A stretch of DNA of 64,000 nucleotides. Origin: Bradyrhizobium sp. WSM3983. Its GTDB lineage: Bacteria; Pseudomonadota; Alphaproteobacteria; Rhizobiales; Xanthobacteraceae. Location: NCBI RefSeq assembly GCF_000473045.1, contig NZ_AXAY01000031.1, forward strand, positions 1-64,000, written 5' to 3'. Made by a program: the position numbers and the translations under genes. The notes beneath the pieces are model-generated. The model was given only the letters and a program-made list of their open reading frames with translations, ran no database searches and was not told where the DNA came from. Positions 7,956 through 16,122 of this stretch are shown piece by piece (position 1 is the stretch's first letter; every line of letters begins with the position of its first letter).

Positions 7956-9953
7956 CTAAACCTTGCGCCTCAGCGCGCCCAAGCCGCCCAGCTTGCCACG
8001 CGACATCAATTCGCGGAAGCTGTCGTTGAGGAGGATCTCGTCGACCTCGCCCGAGATCAACTTCGCTTCGGCCTCGGTGATGACGCTGGACGTGAACGAG
8101 CCGCTCGCCTTCATCGCGTTGAGCACATCCTTGACCAGGGGCGCGCCGTTGGAAGGAATCTCCGGCGGCTGCCAATCGAGATCCTCGATCACGAACAAGC
8201 CGCCCGGCTTCAGCGAGGGAAACAGCACGCCGAGAGTCAGGTGCTGATGCACAGAGGCGTGAGAGCCGGCATCGATGATGATGTCCAACGGCTTTTCCTT
8301 GGCTGCAAGCTGCTCCAGCATGCCGCGATCGCCCTGATCGACGCGATGGATCCTGACCCGCGGATGGGAGAACCAGCTGAAATCCTCGATGTCGGCGCCG
8401 ATGACCTCGGCATTCGGGAAGTAGTCCAGCCACATTTGCAGCGACGGGACCTGATCTTGAGTCCCGCCTTCGACCCGCCCCCGGCACAGACCGATTTCCA
8501 GGATACGAATGGGCTCGAGGGCCTTCGATCGAAGCAGCTCGTGATAGATGCGCGTATAGTGATGGGCAAGGTGGCCTTTGCAGACTGCGCCCTTGTCGGA
8601 GTCGTATTTCGCGGCAAGCTGCGTCAACCAGTTCGGCTCGAGCACCAGCTTCTTGAGATAGCCTGCCACGCTCTGCTCGGGGACCGCATCGAAGCGCAGC
8701 CCTCTCTCGGCCCACATTTTTCCCCAGAGATGGACACCCGTCACACGGGGATCGCTCAAGAGGTCGAAGCCGGCCCGGCCTTCGGCGGCAAACAGATCCA
8801 CTTCGCGCCAGTCGATCGCGTTGAAGCTTGTCGGCGGCAGGATCGACGATTGCAGCTCCTCGTCGCCTGCCACGAGCAGGTATTCGCTCAGCAACAGCGG
8901 CCCGACCGCGCCGTGTTCGACGCGCTTCTCGCTGAAAAGCCGTTGGAGGGACAGGGCATACAGATTGGCCATGTGCAGCGAGCCCTTGGGCGCGCGCATC
9001 ACGTCTCCGACGCACACATGCCCGCTCTCGACTCCCGACCATTGCGCGGAAAACACGTGCTCACTGCCAAAATCCAGGGGCTTCACGAGCACGATGTCCG
9101 TATCGAGCCACCAGCCGCCGAATTCATGAAGAACGGCATAGCGGAAGATGTCGCTGAAGTAGCGGATATCGCTGTTCAGGACGGCATGCTGGTAGATCGA
9201 GCCCGGCACGACGTTTCCGGCATCGACCACCATGACCCCGGGCGGCACAAGCGCCTGCACGGCGGCCACGTTGTCGTAAGTGTAAAGCTTGACCGGATGG
9301 CCCTGGCGGATCATCGACTGAAGCGAGAGACGCGACATCTCGCCCAGCGGAGCCATCGACCAGAAGCAATGGATGGGATCACGGGCCTCTCCCGGCGCCG
9401 AGCGACTCTGAAGATGAGCGTTGAATTGCTCTGTCAGGGCACTCCAGCCGTTGCGAGGAACAGAACGGCACTCCGCAAGGAACGGCAATTTCTGATACGC
9501 CCGCGCGATCAAGAAGCAAAGGCTCGCCTGGTTGACATGCCCGGCCCTGTTCAAGGCGTGGCCGTAGTTCTCCCAGATCGACGGATCAACGGGATCGAGC
9601 GCCACCGCGCGCTGAAACGCCTCCAGCGCCGGCTCCTGGAGTCCCTTGCCTTGCAGGGCCGTCCCGAACGTTGCGAGATAGGTCGCTTTCATCTCGTTTG
9701 TGAGAGCACGGCCGGCCCAGTTGATGGCGGCATCGTAATCCCCGTTGAGCAGCGACACACCGGCCATCAGATGAAGCAAGCCGGCATGGTTTTCGTCTGC
9801 GGCCAGCCCTTCCCGGCAGCGCGCCACGGCTTGGTCAAGCTCGCCTGATTTCAGGTGTCGAAGGCAGATCTGGTAATATTCATCCCGCGTCAGCGACGAC
9901 GGGCTTCCCGAGATCTCGTTCGCTCTTGCGAGAGTGCCGTCGTGATAATTCAT
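7956..9953 (-). CDS. TPR - DXD glycosyltransferase - methyltransferase fusion protein
   Basis: A 665-residue, three-part protein. Residues about 20-150 are TPR-like helical repeats (ALEAFQRAVALDPVDPSIWENYG is typical in pattern). Residues about 190-430 form a glycosyltransferase of the sugar-binding DXD type, with FGGWWLDTDIVLVKPL giving the metal-binding DTD at about 284-286. Residues about 480-640 are a class I SAM-dependent methyltransferase (RILEIGLCRG, then PLDIIIDAGSHASVHQH). The ATG at 9953 has a GGAAGG site upstream. It is divergent from the methyltransferase at 10165 and opens the polysaccharide cluster. Likely it transfers a sugar and methylates the glycan, or methylates the sugar it adds. 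The acceptor is unknown, and this three-domain combination is uncommon. Confidence 0.82.
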   Translation of the reverse strand: MNYHDGTLARANEISGSPSSLTRDEYYQICLRHLKSGELDQAVARCREGLAADENHAGLLHLMAGVSLLNGDYDAAINWAGRALTNEMKATYLATFGTALQGKGLQEPALEAFQRAVALDPVDPSIWENYGHALNRAGHVNQASLCFLIARAYQKLPFLAECRSVPRNGWSALTEQFNAHLQSRSAPGEARDPIHCFWSMAPLGEMSRLSLQSMIRQGHPVKLYTYDNVAAVQALVPPGVMVVDAGNVVPGSIYQHAVLNSDIRYFSDIFRYAVLHEFGGWWLDTDIVLVKPLDFGSEHVFSAQWSGVESGHVCVGDVMRAPKGSLHMANLYALSLQRLFSEKRVEHGAVGPLLLSEYLLVAGDEELQSSILPPTSFNAIDWREVDLFAAEGRAGFDLLSDPRVTGVHLWGKMWAERGLRFDAVPEQSVAGYLKKLVLEPNWLTQLAAKYDSDKGAVCKGHLAHHYTRIYHELLRSKALEPIRILEIGLCRGRVEGGTQDQVPSLQMWLDYFPNAEVIGADIEDFSWFSHPRVRIHRVDQGDRGMLEQLAAKEKPLDIIIDAGSHASVHQHLTLGVLFPSLKPGGLFVIEDLDWQPPEIPSNGAPLVKDVLNAMKASGSFTSSVITEAEAKLISGEVDEILLNDSFRELMSRGKLGGLGALRRKV

Positions 9954-10164
9954 CGGGGACCTTCCGGGCCATGGGAGAGCGGGGGGCAACCCGATTCCCA
10001 AAGGTTTCAGGACGGTCGCCACTTCGCACTATCCCGTTTGTAGCTTGCTTGAAGCTTGACACCGCCCTCGCCTCACCGGGCCGGCACGTGGCGAATCAAA
10101 GGGGGCGTTGATATGCCTGCCACCAGGCGTCCGATGGCGCATCGAATTTGGGGAGAGAAAACCC

Positions 10165-10890
10165 ATGAACCGTCGCTTGGATCTCCACGTCGCCGCCTAT
10201 GAAGGCAAGAACATCTACGATTTCGACAACGAAATTTCGCTGACCTGGTACCCGAAACGCATTGCGCGTGTCGTCAAGGATCCGCGCGCCGTCCTGGATC
10301 TGGGACTGGGGCACGGATTTGCAACCGAAATCTTTTCGGGCGGACCTGGCCGCCATGTGGTTCTTGAAGGATCTCCCGCGGTCATCGAAAACTTCAAGCT
10401 CAGATTTCCGGACAACAAGAGCGAGGTCATCGAAATCTACTTCGAAGAGTTCGATACGGACGAAAGATTCGACCTTATCGTCATGGGGTTCGTCCTCGAG
10501 CATGTCGATGACCCCCTTCTGATCCTGAACCGCTTCAGGAAGTTTCTCGCACCCGCCGGCAAATTGTTTGTGGCGGTCCCCAATGCCGAGGTCATGAACC
10601 GACGGCTTGGGAATCTCGCGGGAATGCTGCCGGATATGCAGGCCCTCTCAGAGAACGACCTGGTCCTGGGGCATCAGCGGTATTTTACAGTCGACTCGCT
10701 GACCAGACTGGTGAGCGATGCCGGCTACAAACTCGAGAAGATGGAAGGCATCTATCTCAAGCCCTTCGCGACAAGTCAGCTCCTGTCGTTGAACCTCGAC
10801 ACCAAGATCATCCAGGCCTTGTGCGAGATGGGAATTGAATATCCGGAACTATCCTGCGGGATGCTCGCTCAGCTCACGGCGGACGGCTAG
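10165..10890 (+). CDS. SAM-dependent class I methyltransferase
   Basis: 241 residues from the ATG at 10165, which follows a GGGAGAG ribosome-binding site. Motif I is VLDLGLGHGFATEIF, the acidic end of strand 2 is VVLEGSP, and FDLIVMGFVLEHVDDPLLIL is the methyltransf-11/23-type motif IV. The C-terminal part resembles enzymes of O-antigen and sugar clusters. It heads a tightly packed run: the epimerase gene starts eight bases after its stop, the ATP-grasp gene overlaps that by four bases, and the phosphoesterase overlaps again. It therefore probably methylates an intermediate of the same glycan pathway. The substrate cannot be read from the sequence. Confidence 0.85.
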   Translation: MNRRLDLHVAAYEGKNIYDFDNEISLTWYPKRIARVVKDPRAVLDLGLGHGFATEIFSGGPGRHVVLEGSPAVIENFKLRFPDNKSEVIEIYFEEFDTDERFDLIVMGFVLEHVDDPLLILNRFRKFLAPAGKLFVAVPNAEVMNRRLGNLAGMLPDMQALSENDLVLGHQRYFTVDSLTRLVSDAGYKLEKMEGIYLKPFATSQLLSLNLDTKIIQALCEMGIEYPELSCGMLAQLTADG

Positions 10891-10898
10891 GCGTGCTC

Positions 10899-11741
10899 AT
10901 GAGAGTGTTGATCGTCGGGGGAACCTCTTCGCTGGCACAGGCGCTGATCCCACTCCTTCGTGGCCATTGCGAAGTGTTGACGGCTGGGCGCAGCGGCTGC
11001 GATATCGAGCTGAACCTCTGTTCGCATCATATTCAGATTCCCGGCGGGATTGACTGCGTCGTGAACATGGCCGCTGCTTTCGGGGGCAAGGAATTACCAG
11101 CCACCCTGCAAGCGATGGATGTCAACGTGCTTGGCCTGATGAAGCTCTGTCATGCCAGTTCAAAGGCGAACGCGAAGCATTTCGTGCACATTTCCAGCAT
11201 ATTTGCGGATCTCAACAACGACTCTCCGTTCTTCGGAGCCTACTCACTTTCAAAGAGGCATTCCGAAGACGTTGCGCAATTCTGCGGCAGGGAGCTTCGG
11301 CTGCCGATCGCGGTGCTGAAGCCTTCTCGGATTTATGGTGTCGGCGAGCAGTTTCGAAAACATCAGCCATTCCTGTACACCATCATGGACAAGGCCCAGA
11401 GAAATGAAGACATAGACTTCTTTGGCTCGAATGACGCCTTGAGGAACTTCATTCATGCTCAGGACATGGCAAAAATCATCTCGGCCGTCATGACGATGAA
11501 ACTCGAAGGCGTCTATCGCTGCGTGAACCCCGACAACGTCACCTATTCTCAAATCGCGGCGGCTGCCATTTCCGCCTTTGAAAGCAAAAGCAAGGTCAGG
11601 TTCCTGCGAGACAAGCCCGACATCCCGAGCAACGGCTTTGCTTGTGACGAGACGCTGTTCCGGTTGATCGAATATTTTCCCTGCATATCCTCCGCGCAAG
11701 GAATGCAGATGGAAGCGACTCATCGAAAGTTGGTGTCGTGA
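10899..11741 (+). CDS. NAD(P)-dependent nucleotide-sugar epimerase/dehydratase (extended SDR)
   Basis: 280 residues. An N-terminal Rossmann fold (MRVLIVGGTSSLAQAL) is followed by an SSIF strand and the catalytic Tyr/Lys in AYSLSKRHSED. KPSRIYGVGEQF is typical of nucleotide-sugar epimerases and dehydratases. A GTG two codons upstream (10893) is an alternative start. The stop codon overlaps the GTG start of the ATP-grasp gene (GTGA), so the two are translationally coupled. It likely acts on a UDP-, GDP- or dTDP-sugar. The reaction type (4-epimerase, 4,6-dehydratase or reductase) is undecided. Confidence 0.83.
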   Translation: MRVLIVGGTSSLAQALIPLLRGHCEVLTAGRSGCDIELNLCSHHIQIPGGIDCVVNMAAAFGGKELPATLQAMDVNVLGLMKLCHASSKANAKHFVHISSIFADLNNDSPFFGAYSLSKRHSEDVAQFCGRELRLPIAVLKPSRIYGVGEQFRKHQPFLYTIMDKAQRNEDIDFFGSNDALRNFIHAQDMAKIISAVMTMKLEGVYRCVNPDNVTYSQIAAAAISAFESKSKVRFLRDKPDIPSNGFACDETLFRLIEYFPCISSAQGMQMEATHRKLVS

Positions 11742-12715
11742 CGACGGTATTGGTTTCCGGCACCAGCGGCATCGTCGGTTACGGAATCTTGCGCTCCCTC
11801 AAGATGTCGAAGCGGCCGATCAAGCTCGTCGGCACCTCGATATATACCGACTCGGTCGCACCAGGATTTTGTGACGTCTTTGAAGCCGTGCCCAAGACGG
11901 ATGCGCCAGACTACCTCGATCGGCTTCTCGCGCTCCTGCGCAAGCATCACGTCGACGTGGCGTTCCCCGGCATCGATGCAGACATGTACAAATGGGCGGA
12001 TCACGTCGCCGAAATTGATGCGACCGGGACCAACGTCGTCCTCAATTCGCGCGAGCTGATCTCCAGATGCTCCGACAAATGGGCGTTCTACGAACGGCAG
12101 CTGGAACTGATGCCGACCTATGCGATCCCGAGCTATCTGGAAATGGACTTCGATTTTCTCAAGGAGAAATGCGGCCTGCCGTTCCTCCTGAAGCCTCGCC
12201 GGGGCTTTGGATCAAAGGGTATCGTGGCGGTCGAGACTGCGGAGCAATTTGCCAGGATTGCTCCCGCGACAAAGGCGACATTGATGGCGCAACCCATCGT
12301 CGGGCGAGATGATGAGGAATTCACCGTGTCCGCGTTTTGCGATGGCCATGGGGACTATTCGGCCTTCATGGCGCTTCGGCGAAAACTCTCCAAGGATGGG
12401 TTCACGGAAAAGGCCGCGGTTGTAGATCAAGCCGAATTTTCTGAGCCCATCCGGGATCTGTGCAGAGCGTTTGCTCCGATCGGGCCGACCAACTTTCAGT
12501 TTCGCAAGACTGGTCACGGCCTCAAGCTGCTCGAGATCAATCCGAGGATTTCTTCATCCACGTCGATCCGCGCCGCCTTTGGATATAACGAAGCGCTGAT
12601 GGCGGTCGAAATGGCCGTCGAGAAACGGATGCCTGTCCAACCTGAGATCAAGCGCGGCAGAGCCGTTCGCTATACCGAGGATTTCATCTTTTATGACAAT
12701 AGCGTTCATCTCTGA
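11738..12715 (+). CDS. ATP-grasp family ligase (CarB-like) in a polysaccharide cluster
   Basis: 325 residues starting at GTG, overlapping the upstream stop by four bases. The N-terminal preATP-grasp region (VLVSGTSGIVGYGILRSL) is followed by an ATP-grasp fold with FLLKPRRGFGSKGI (the nucleotide-binding loop), LMAQPIVGRDDEEFTVSAF, and the metal-binding ending LKLLEINPRIS. Such enzymes join a carboxylate to an amine, thiol or phosphate through an acyl-phosphate. In a sugar cluster the natural reading is an amide ligase that attaches an amino acid or other acid to an amino-sugar, but that is inference. The next gene starts 23 bases before its end, so the run is strongly coupled. Confidence 0.83.
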   Translation: MTTVLVSGTSGIVGYGILRSLKMSKRPIKLVGTSIYTDSVAPGFCDVFEAVPKTDAPDYLDRLLALLRKHHVDVAFPGIDADMYKWADHVAEIDATGTNVVLNSRELISRCSDKWAFYERQLELMPTYAIPSYLEMDFDFLKEKCGLPFLLKPRRGFGSKGIVAVETAEQFARIAPATKATLMAQPIVGRDDEEFTVSAFCDGHGDYSAFMALRRKLSKDGFTEKAAVVDQAEFSEPIRDLCRAFAPIGPTNFQFRKTGHGLKLLEINPRISSSTSIRAAFGYNEALMAVEMAVEKRMPVQPEIKRGRAVRYTEDFIFYDNSVHL

Positions 12716-13373
12716 CATCCACGGAAATTTCGAGGCGCTAAAGGCGGTTCTCACCGAACTTGATCGAATGCGCGTCACCGGGACTTTCTGCGTGGGTGAC
12801 GTGGTCGGCTATTATTCCCAGGTGAACGAATGCTGCGATGAACTGAGAAGGCGCGGCATCCAAAGCGTTCTCGGCAACCATGACTGGTACCTGGGCTTCG
12901 GCGGCTTTTGCACCAGATCCAGGAGCGTGAACGAATGCCTGGCCTATCAGAGGAAGGTCATCACCTCCGAAAACGTGAATTGGCTGAGGGCTTTTAGCCT
13001 GCAAATGCAAATCGGGAATGCTCAAGTCGTTCACGCCGGATGGGGCGATCCGATCGACGAGTACCTCACCAACCCCAACGAGGAATATTTCGCACGGCTC
13101 TCCGGCGTCAATTTCGTAAGTGGCCATACCCACGTGCAAAGCATCCACCGCTTCGGGGAAAAGATCTATTGCAATCCGGGGTCCGTCGGGCAGCCCCGCG
13201 ACGGTGATCCACGGGCCGCGTTTGCAACTTTTGACGGCGAGAGCTTCAAGTTGCATCGCGTCGAGTACAACATGCCAAGGGTATTCGAGTTGATGGAGGC
13301 CGCGGGTTTCCACGATTACTACTACGGCGGACTGAAGACTGGCGCGAAGAATCTCAGGCGGCTCGCGGATTGA
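12693..13373 (+). CDS. Metallophosphoesterase (YfcE/calcineurin-like)
   Basis: 226 residues with the full dimetal phosphoesterase signature: DIHGN near the N-terminus, CVGDVVGYY, the catalytic LGNHDW, VVHAGWG and SGHTHV. It ends with GSVGQPRDGDPRAAF, as in small phosphodiesterases. It overlaps the ATP-grasp gene by 23 bases, so the two products are made together. A role in removing phosphate from a sugar or nucleotide intermediate of the cluster is plausible. A related protein is encoded at 62853-63593 beside a protein kinase and shares the C-terminal GQPRDGDP motif. The fold assignment is firm and the substrate unknown. Confidence 0.88.
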   Translation: MTIAFISDIHGNFEALKAVLTELDRMRVTGTFCVGDVVGYYSQVNECCDELRRRGIQSVLGNHDWYLGFGGFCTRSRSVNECLAYQRKVITSENVNWLRAFSLQMQIGNAQVVHAGWGDPIDEYLTNPNEEYFARLSGVNFVSGHTHVQSIHRFGEKIYCNPGSVGQPRDGDPRAAFATFDGESFKLHRVEYNMPRVFELMEAAGFHDYYYGGLKTGAKNLRRLAD

Positions 13374-13530
13374 GAGCAGCTCTCCCAACTGATGGATCCG
13401 GCCAGTGCTTGCAACGGACTGACGGACTTGGAGCGCAAGGCCGCAACGCCGCAATCGGCCCCGATCTCGCGTTGCGTTTTCCCCGAATCACGATGAAAGT
13501 TCACCCTCAATTGCCTTATGAGCGCAGGTT

Positions 13531-14298
13531 ATGACATCAAAAGATCCGCAAGACGCGCAGAACTTCACTTATGCGGCCCTGGACGAAGTGGCCGCCTATA
13601 GTCGGTTGCAGGAACTGATGAAGACGTCGCCGCTGCCTCGGCGCGAATTTCACGCAAACCTCGGCCTGTTCCTGAATCGCCCATCGCTGGCGCGCATTCT
13701 CTTCATGCATGATCTTTATTCGAAAGCCCTGCACACGCATGGCGTCATCATGGAATTTGGCGTGCGCTGGGGGCAGAACATGGCGCTGTTCACGACGATG
13801 CGCCACATCTACGAGCCCTACAACATGAGCCGCAAGGTTGTTGGCTTCGACACATTCGAGGGCTTCCCGTCGGTGGCACCGCAAGACGGCGATTTCGACG
13901 CCTTGAAAGTCGGCGGGCTCAGTGTCACGCCGAACTACGAGGACGTGCTTGCAGAGATCCTGTCGGCGCAGGAAAAACTCGCGCCTCGCAGTCACATCCG
14001 CAAGTTCGAGCTGGTCAAGGGCGACGTGACCGAAACTCTTCCTCGATATCTGGAAAAGCACCCCGAGACGATCATCGCGCTGGCGTATTTCGACCTCGAT
14101 CTCTACGAGCCGACGAAGAAATGCCTGGAGCTCATTCGCCCCTATCTGGCGAAGAACAGCATTGTCGGGTTCGATGAGTTGGTGCTGGCGGAGAATCCCG
14201 GAGAAACCCTGGCATTGCGCGAGGCATGGGGCACCGAAGGATATCGCATTTGCCGCAACACGAGTTCACCGCAGCAGAGTTACGTCGTTTTCGAGTAA
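13531..14298 (+). CDS. TylF/MycF-type sugar O-methyltransferase
   Basis: 255 residues resembling macrocin-type O-methyltransferases. HGVIMEFGVRWGQNMALF is the SAM-binding start, VVGFDTFEGFPS is typical of TylF proteins, and ALAYFDLDLYEPTKKCLE holds the paired Asp residues that bind metal in this family. Members methylate sugar hydroxyls in antibiotics and surface glycans. It starts 157 bases after the phosphoesterase gene, so it may have its own promoter. With the methyltransferase at 10165 and the fused domain at 7956, this is the third methyltransferase in 6 kb, pointing to a multiply methylated glycan. Confidence 0.87.
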   Translation: MTSKDPQDAQNFTYAALDEVAAYSRLQELMKTSPLPRREFHANLGLFLNRPSLARILFMHDLYSKALHTHGVIMEFGVRWGQNMALFTTMRHIYEPYNMSRKVVGFDTFEGFPSVAPQDGDFDALKVGGLSVTPNYEDVLAEILSAQEKLAPRSHIRKFELVKGDVTETLPRYLEKHPETIIALAYFDLDLYEPTKKCLELIRPYLAKNSIVGFDELVLAENPGETLALREAWGTEGYRICRNTSSPQQSYVVFE

Positions 14299-14407
14299 CT
14301 CGCTAATCTTGGTGCCAGAAATCGCAAATCGGTGAAACAAGCGCGCGTCATGATCGAGTGGCGCCGCAGGCCCGGGATCGGGCGTCATCCTCCGCAGCTC
14401 AGGGCAT

Positions 14408-15115
14408 CTACGCCTTGTCAACCAGGTCATAGTTCTCGGCAATGATTTCGTTCAGGTTCGAAACTGAATTGAACATCAGCAGATCCACAATCGAAAGATA
14501 TGGCACATGCGGCTGACCGAATTGTTCATAGGGAAACGGTCTGCTCCGAAGCGCCCTGAATTCGATTCCGCGGGCGCTGAAGGCAGCGGAATCGTAAAGC
14601 TCCAGACCGCCGATCGCGTTGATATATTTTTGCGTACCTTCCGCTTCGCACAAGGCGAGCACCTTGTCCTGAAACTTGAGTGAATGGTCTATGGGGACCT
14701 CAGACGAGATCTTGAAGGTGGTCTTTAAACCCAGATGCTCGCTGGTCATCCGCAATGAGTTGAAAAGATAACGGAACAGATTGGGGTCTTCAAAGCTGAC
14801 GATCTTTTCGAGAAGCGGAAAGGTTGCCTCGAAGAAGGGCGCGGTTCGATAGGCCCCTCGCCATCGATTGAGCAGCTTTGCACGGTCGAAATCGGGCGCC
14901 AACTCCCTGTCGCGAATATCCAGGGCATCCGAATCCTTCTTCAACGGAAGCGAAAACATCGCGTCCGTTCCGTTGAGCAGCATCCGATTGCGGTTGATCC
15001 ACCCCTTTTTCACATATTTGATGTTGTCGTAGACAATGAAACGATCGACCGCACCGATCAGCTGATAGTAGCCGATGTAGGGAAGAAAATACGGCTGCAT
15101 GATCGCGAGTTTCAT
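14408..15115 (-). CDS. WbqC family protein
   Basis: 235 residues beginning MKLAIMQPYFLPYIGYYQLI, the hallmark start of WbqC proteins, followed by the typical YDNIKYVKKGWINRNRML. WbqC-like genes occur repeatedly in O-antigen and capsule clusters of many bacteria. Their biochemical activity is not settled, although an acyl or aminoacyl transfer role has been considered. It runs opposite to its upstream neighbour and in the same direction as, and 46 bases downstream of, the GT25 gene, so those two are probably an operon. Length is normal for the family. Confidence 0.9.
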   Translation of the reverse strand: MKLAIMQPYFLPYIGYYQLIGAVDRFIVYDNIKYVKKGWINRNRMLLNGTDAMFSLPLKKDSDALDIRDRELAPDFDRAKLLNRWRGAYRTAPFFEATFPLLEKIVSFEDPNLFRYLFNSLRMTSEHLGLKTTFKISSEVPIDHSLKFQDKVLALCEAEGTQKYINAIGGLELYDSAAFSARGIEFRALRSRPFPYEQFGQPHVPYLSIVDLLMFNSVSNLNEIIAENYDLVDKA

Positions 15116-15161
15116 CGTGTGTGCGCCCTGCTACTGTGAAGACATTCTCAATTTGCCTTCG

Positions 15162-15941
15162 TCAGCTTCCCACGCCGGTCAAACTCGTCTGCGCCGAGCC
15201 CCAGGCCCGTGCATCGTGGGTGAAGGTCGTCGAAGTCGAGTTGTCATTGCGCGGCACCACGAGTGGCGCGAAGCATGCATACGCCTGCATGAAGCGATAG
15301 ACGCTATTGCCCATCCCATCCAGACCGATCGTCGGCAGTACGCGATTGCCAAGCGCTTCGATTTGGACCGGCCGATTGTCCATCGGGTAACACAGCTCCA
15401 GGAGCCGCTTCGCTCCTGCGGGAGATATCAGGTTTCCGGCTGGACCAAAGCAGGTGTTGAGCCGGAGCGCGGCAACCTGCGAATTCGCGCGCTGGAAAGC
15501 AGCCTCGCTCTGGTCATTGGGGCGCTGGGGCCTGAAGATCATCATCGACTTCATGCCTGGCGCGAGTTCGAGATCGAGTACGGAATCAGTATTGCAGCCA
15601 AGGACCAGAAGATCCCAGTTCTCAAGGGACGGAAGAAGCGCCTGCAAGCGCGCGATGATGTCGTGGCGGATTGTACAATCGTCCTCGAACACAAGGGCGG
15701 GTTCATTCTGCCCGGCGATCCAATTCAATATCCGCCATAGCGAAGCGGCACCGCCGACGGCTCCCCTGGTGAACATCGAACCGGGCGCGACAAGTCGCAT
15801 CGCCATCACTTCCTGGTCGGTCATCTCCAGCCCGTTGGACGCAGAGAAGCGCTCGAAAGCGATTCCGCAGCCTGCGTTCCGTTCCAGAAAGCGTCGATAT
15901 TTTTCCGGACAGCGATCGAGATTAATGACGAAGTTCTTCAT
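15162..15941 (-). CDS. Glycosyltransferase family 25 (LPS-type)
   Basis: 259 residues. The start MKNFVINLDRCPEKYRRFLERN is the standard N-terminus of GT25 lipopolysaccharide glycosyltransferases. PALVFEDDCTIRHD carries the conserved EDD metal- or nucleotide-sugar-binding motif, and SPAGAKRLLELCYPMDNRPVQIEA is the typical C-terminal half. These enzymes often add galactose or another hexose to LPS or related glycans. The gene is followed by WbqC on the same strand, and the divergent region toward the aminotransferase is 181 bases. Specificity is not predictable. Confidence 0.9.
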   Translation of the reverse strand: MKNFVINLDRCPEKYRRFLERNAGCGIAFERFSASNGLEMTDQEVMAMRLVAPGSMFTRGAVGGAASLWRILNWIAGQNEPALVFEDDCTIRHDIIARLQALLPSLENWDLLVLGCNTDSVLDLELAPGMKSMMIFRPQRPNDQSEAAFQRANSQVAALRLNTCFGPAGNLISPAGAKRLLELCYPMDNRPVQIEALGNRVLPTIGLDGMGNSVYRFMQAYACFAPLVVPRNDNSTSTTFTHDARAWGSAQTSLTGVGS

Positions 15942-16078
15942 ATGCGAGCAGCACCGTTGGCGAATGGATACCGGTGAGCGTTACTCAAATATGATTCGCC
16001 ACGGTCGCGGCTAGTCCAAAACGCGTGTCAATCACGGACTCCCGCTGCACAGGAATGCTCCACGCAAGTTTCGGTCTG

Positions 16079-16114
16079 TATCGATGATCAGTCATGGACC
16101 TTATCGATAATCAG
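16079..16114. repeat. Direct repeat upstream of the aminotransferase gene
   Basis: Two near-identical 13-base copies, TATCGATGATCAG (16079-16091) and TATCGATAATCAG (16102-16114), differ at one position. They are spaced 23 bases start to start, about two DNA turns, and end nine bases before the aminotransferase ATG. Regulatory use is possible but unproven. Confidence 0.5.
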
Positions 16115-16122
16115 GACTCGAG

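Noticed and set aside
15099..15740. Plus-strand frame over the GT25 gene
   Set aside because: GT25 motifs (FVINLD start, EDD) define the minus-strand gene; the other frame is a shadow.
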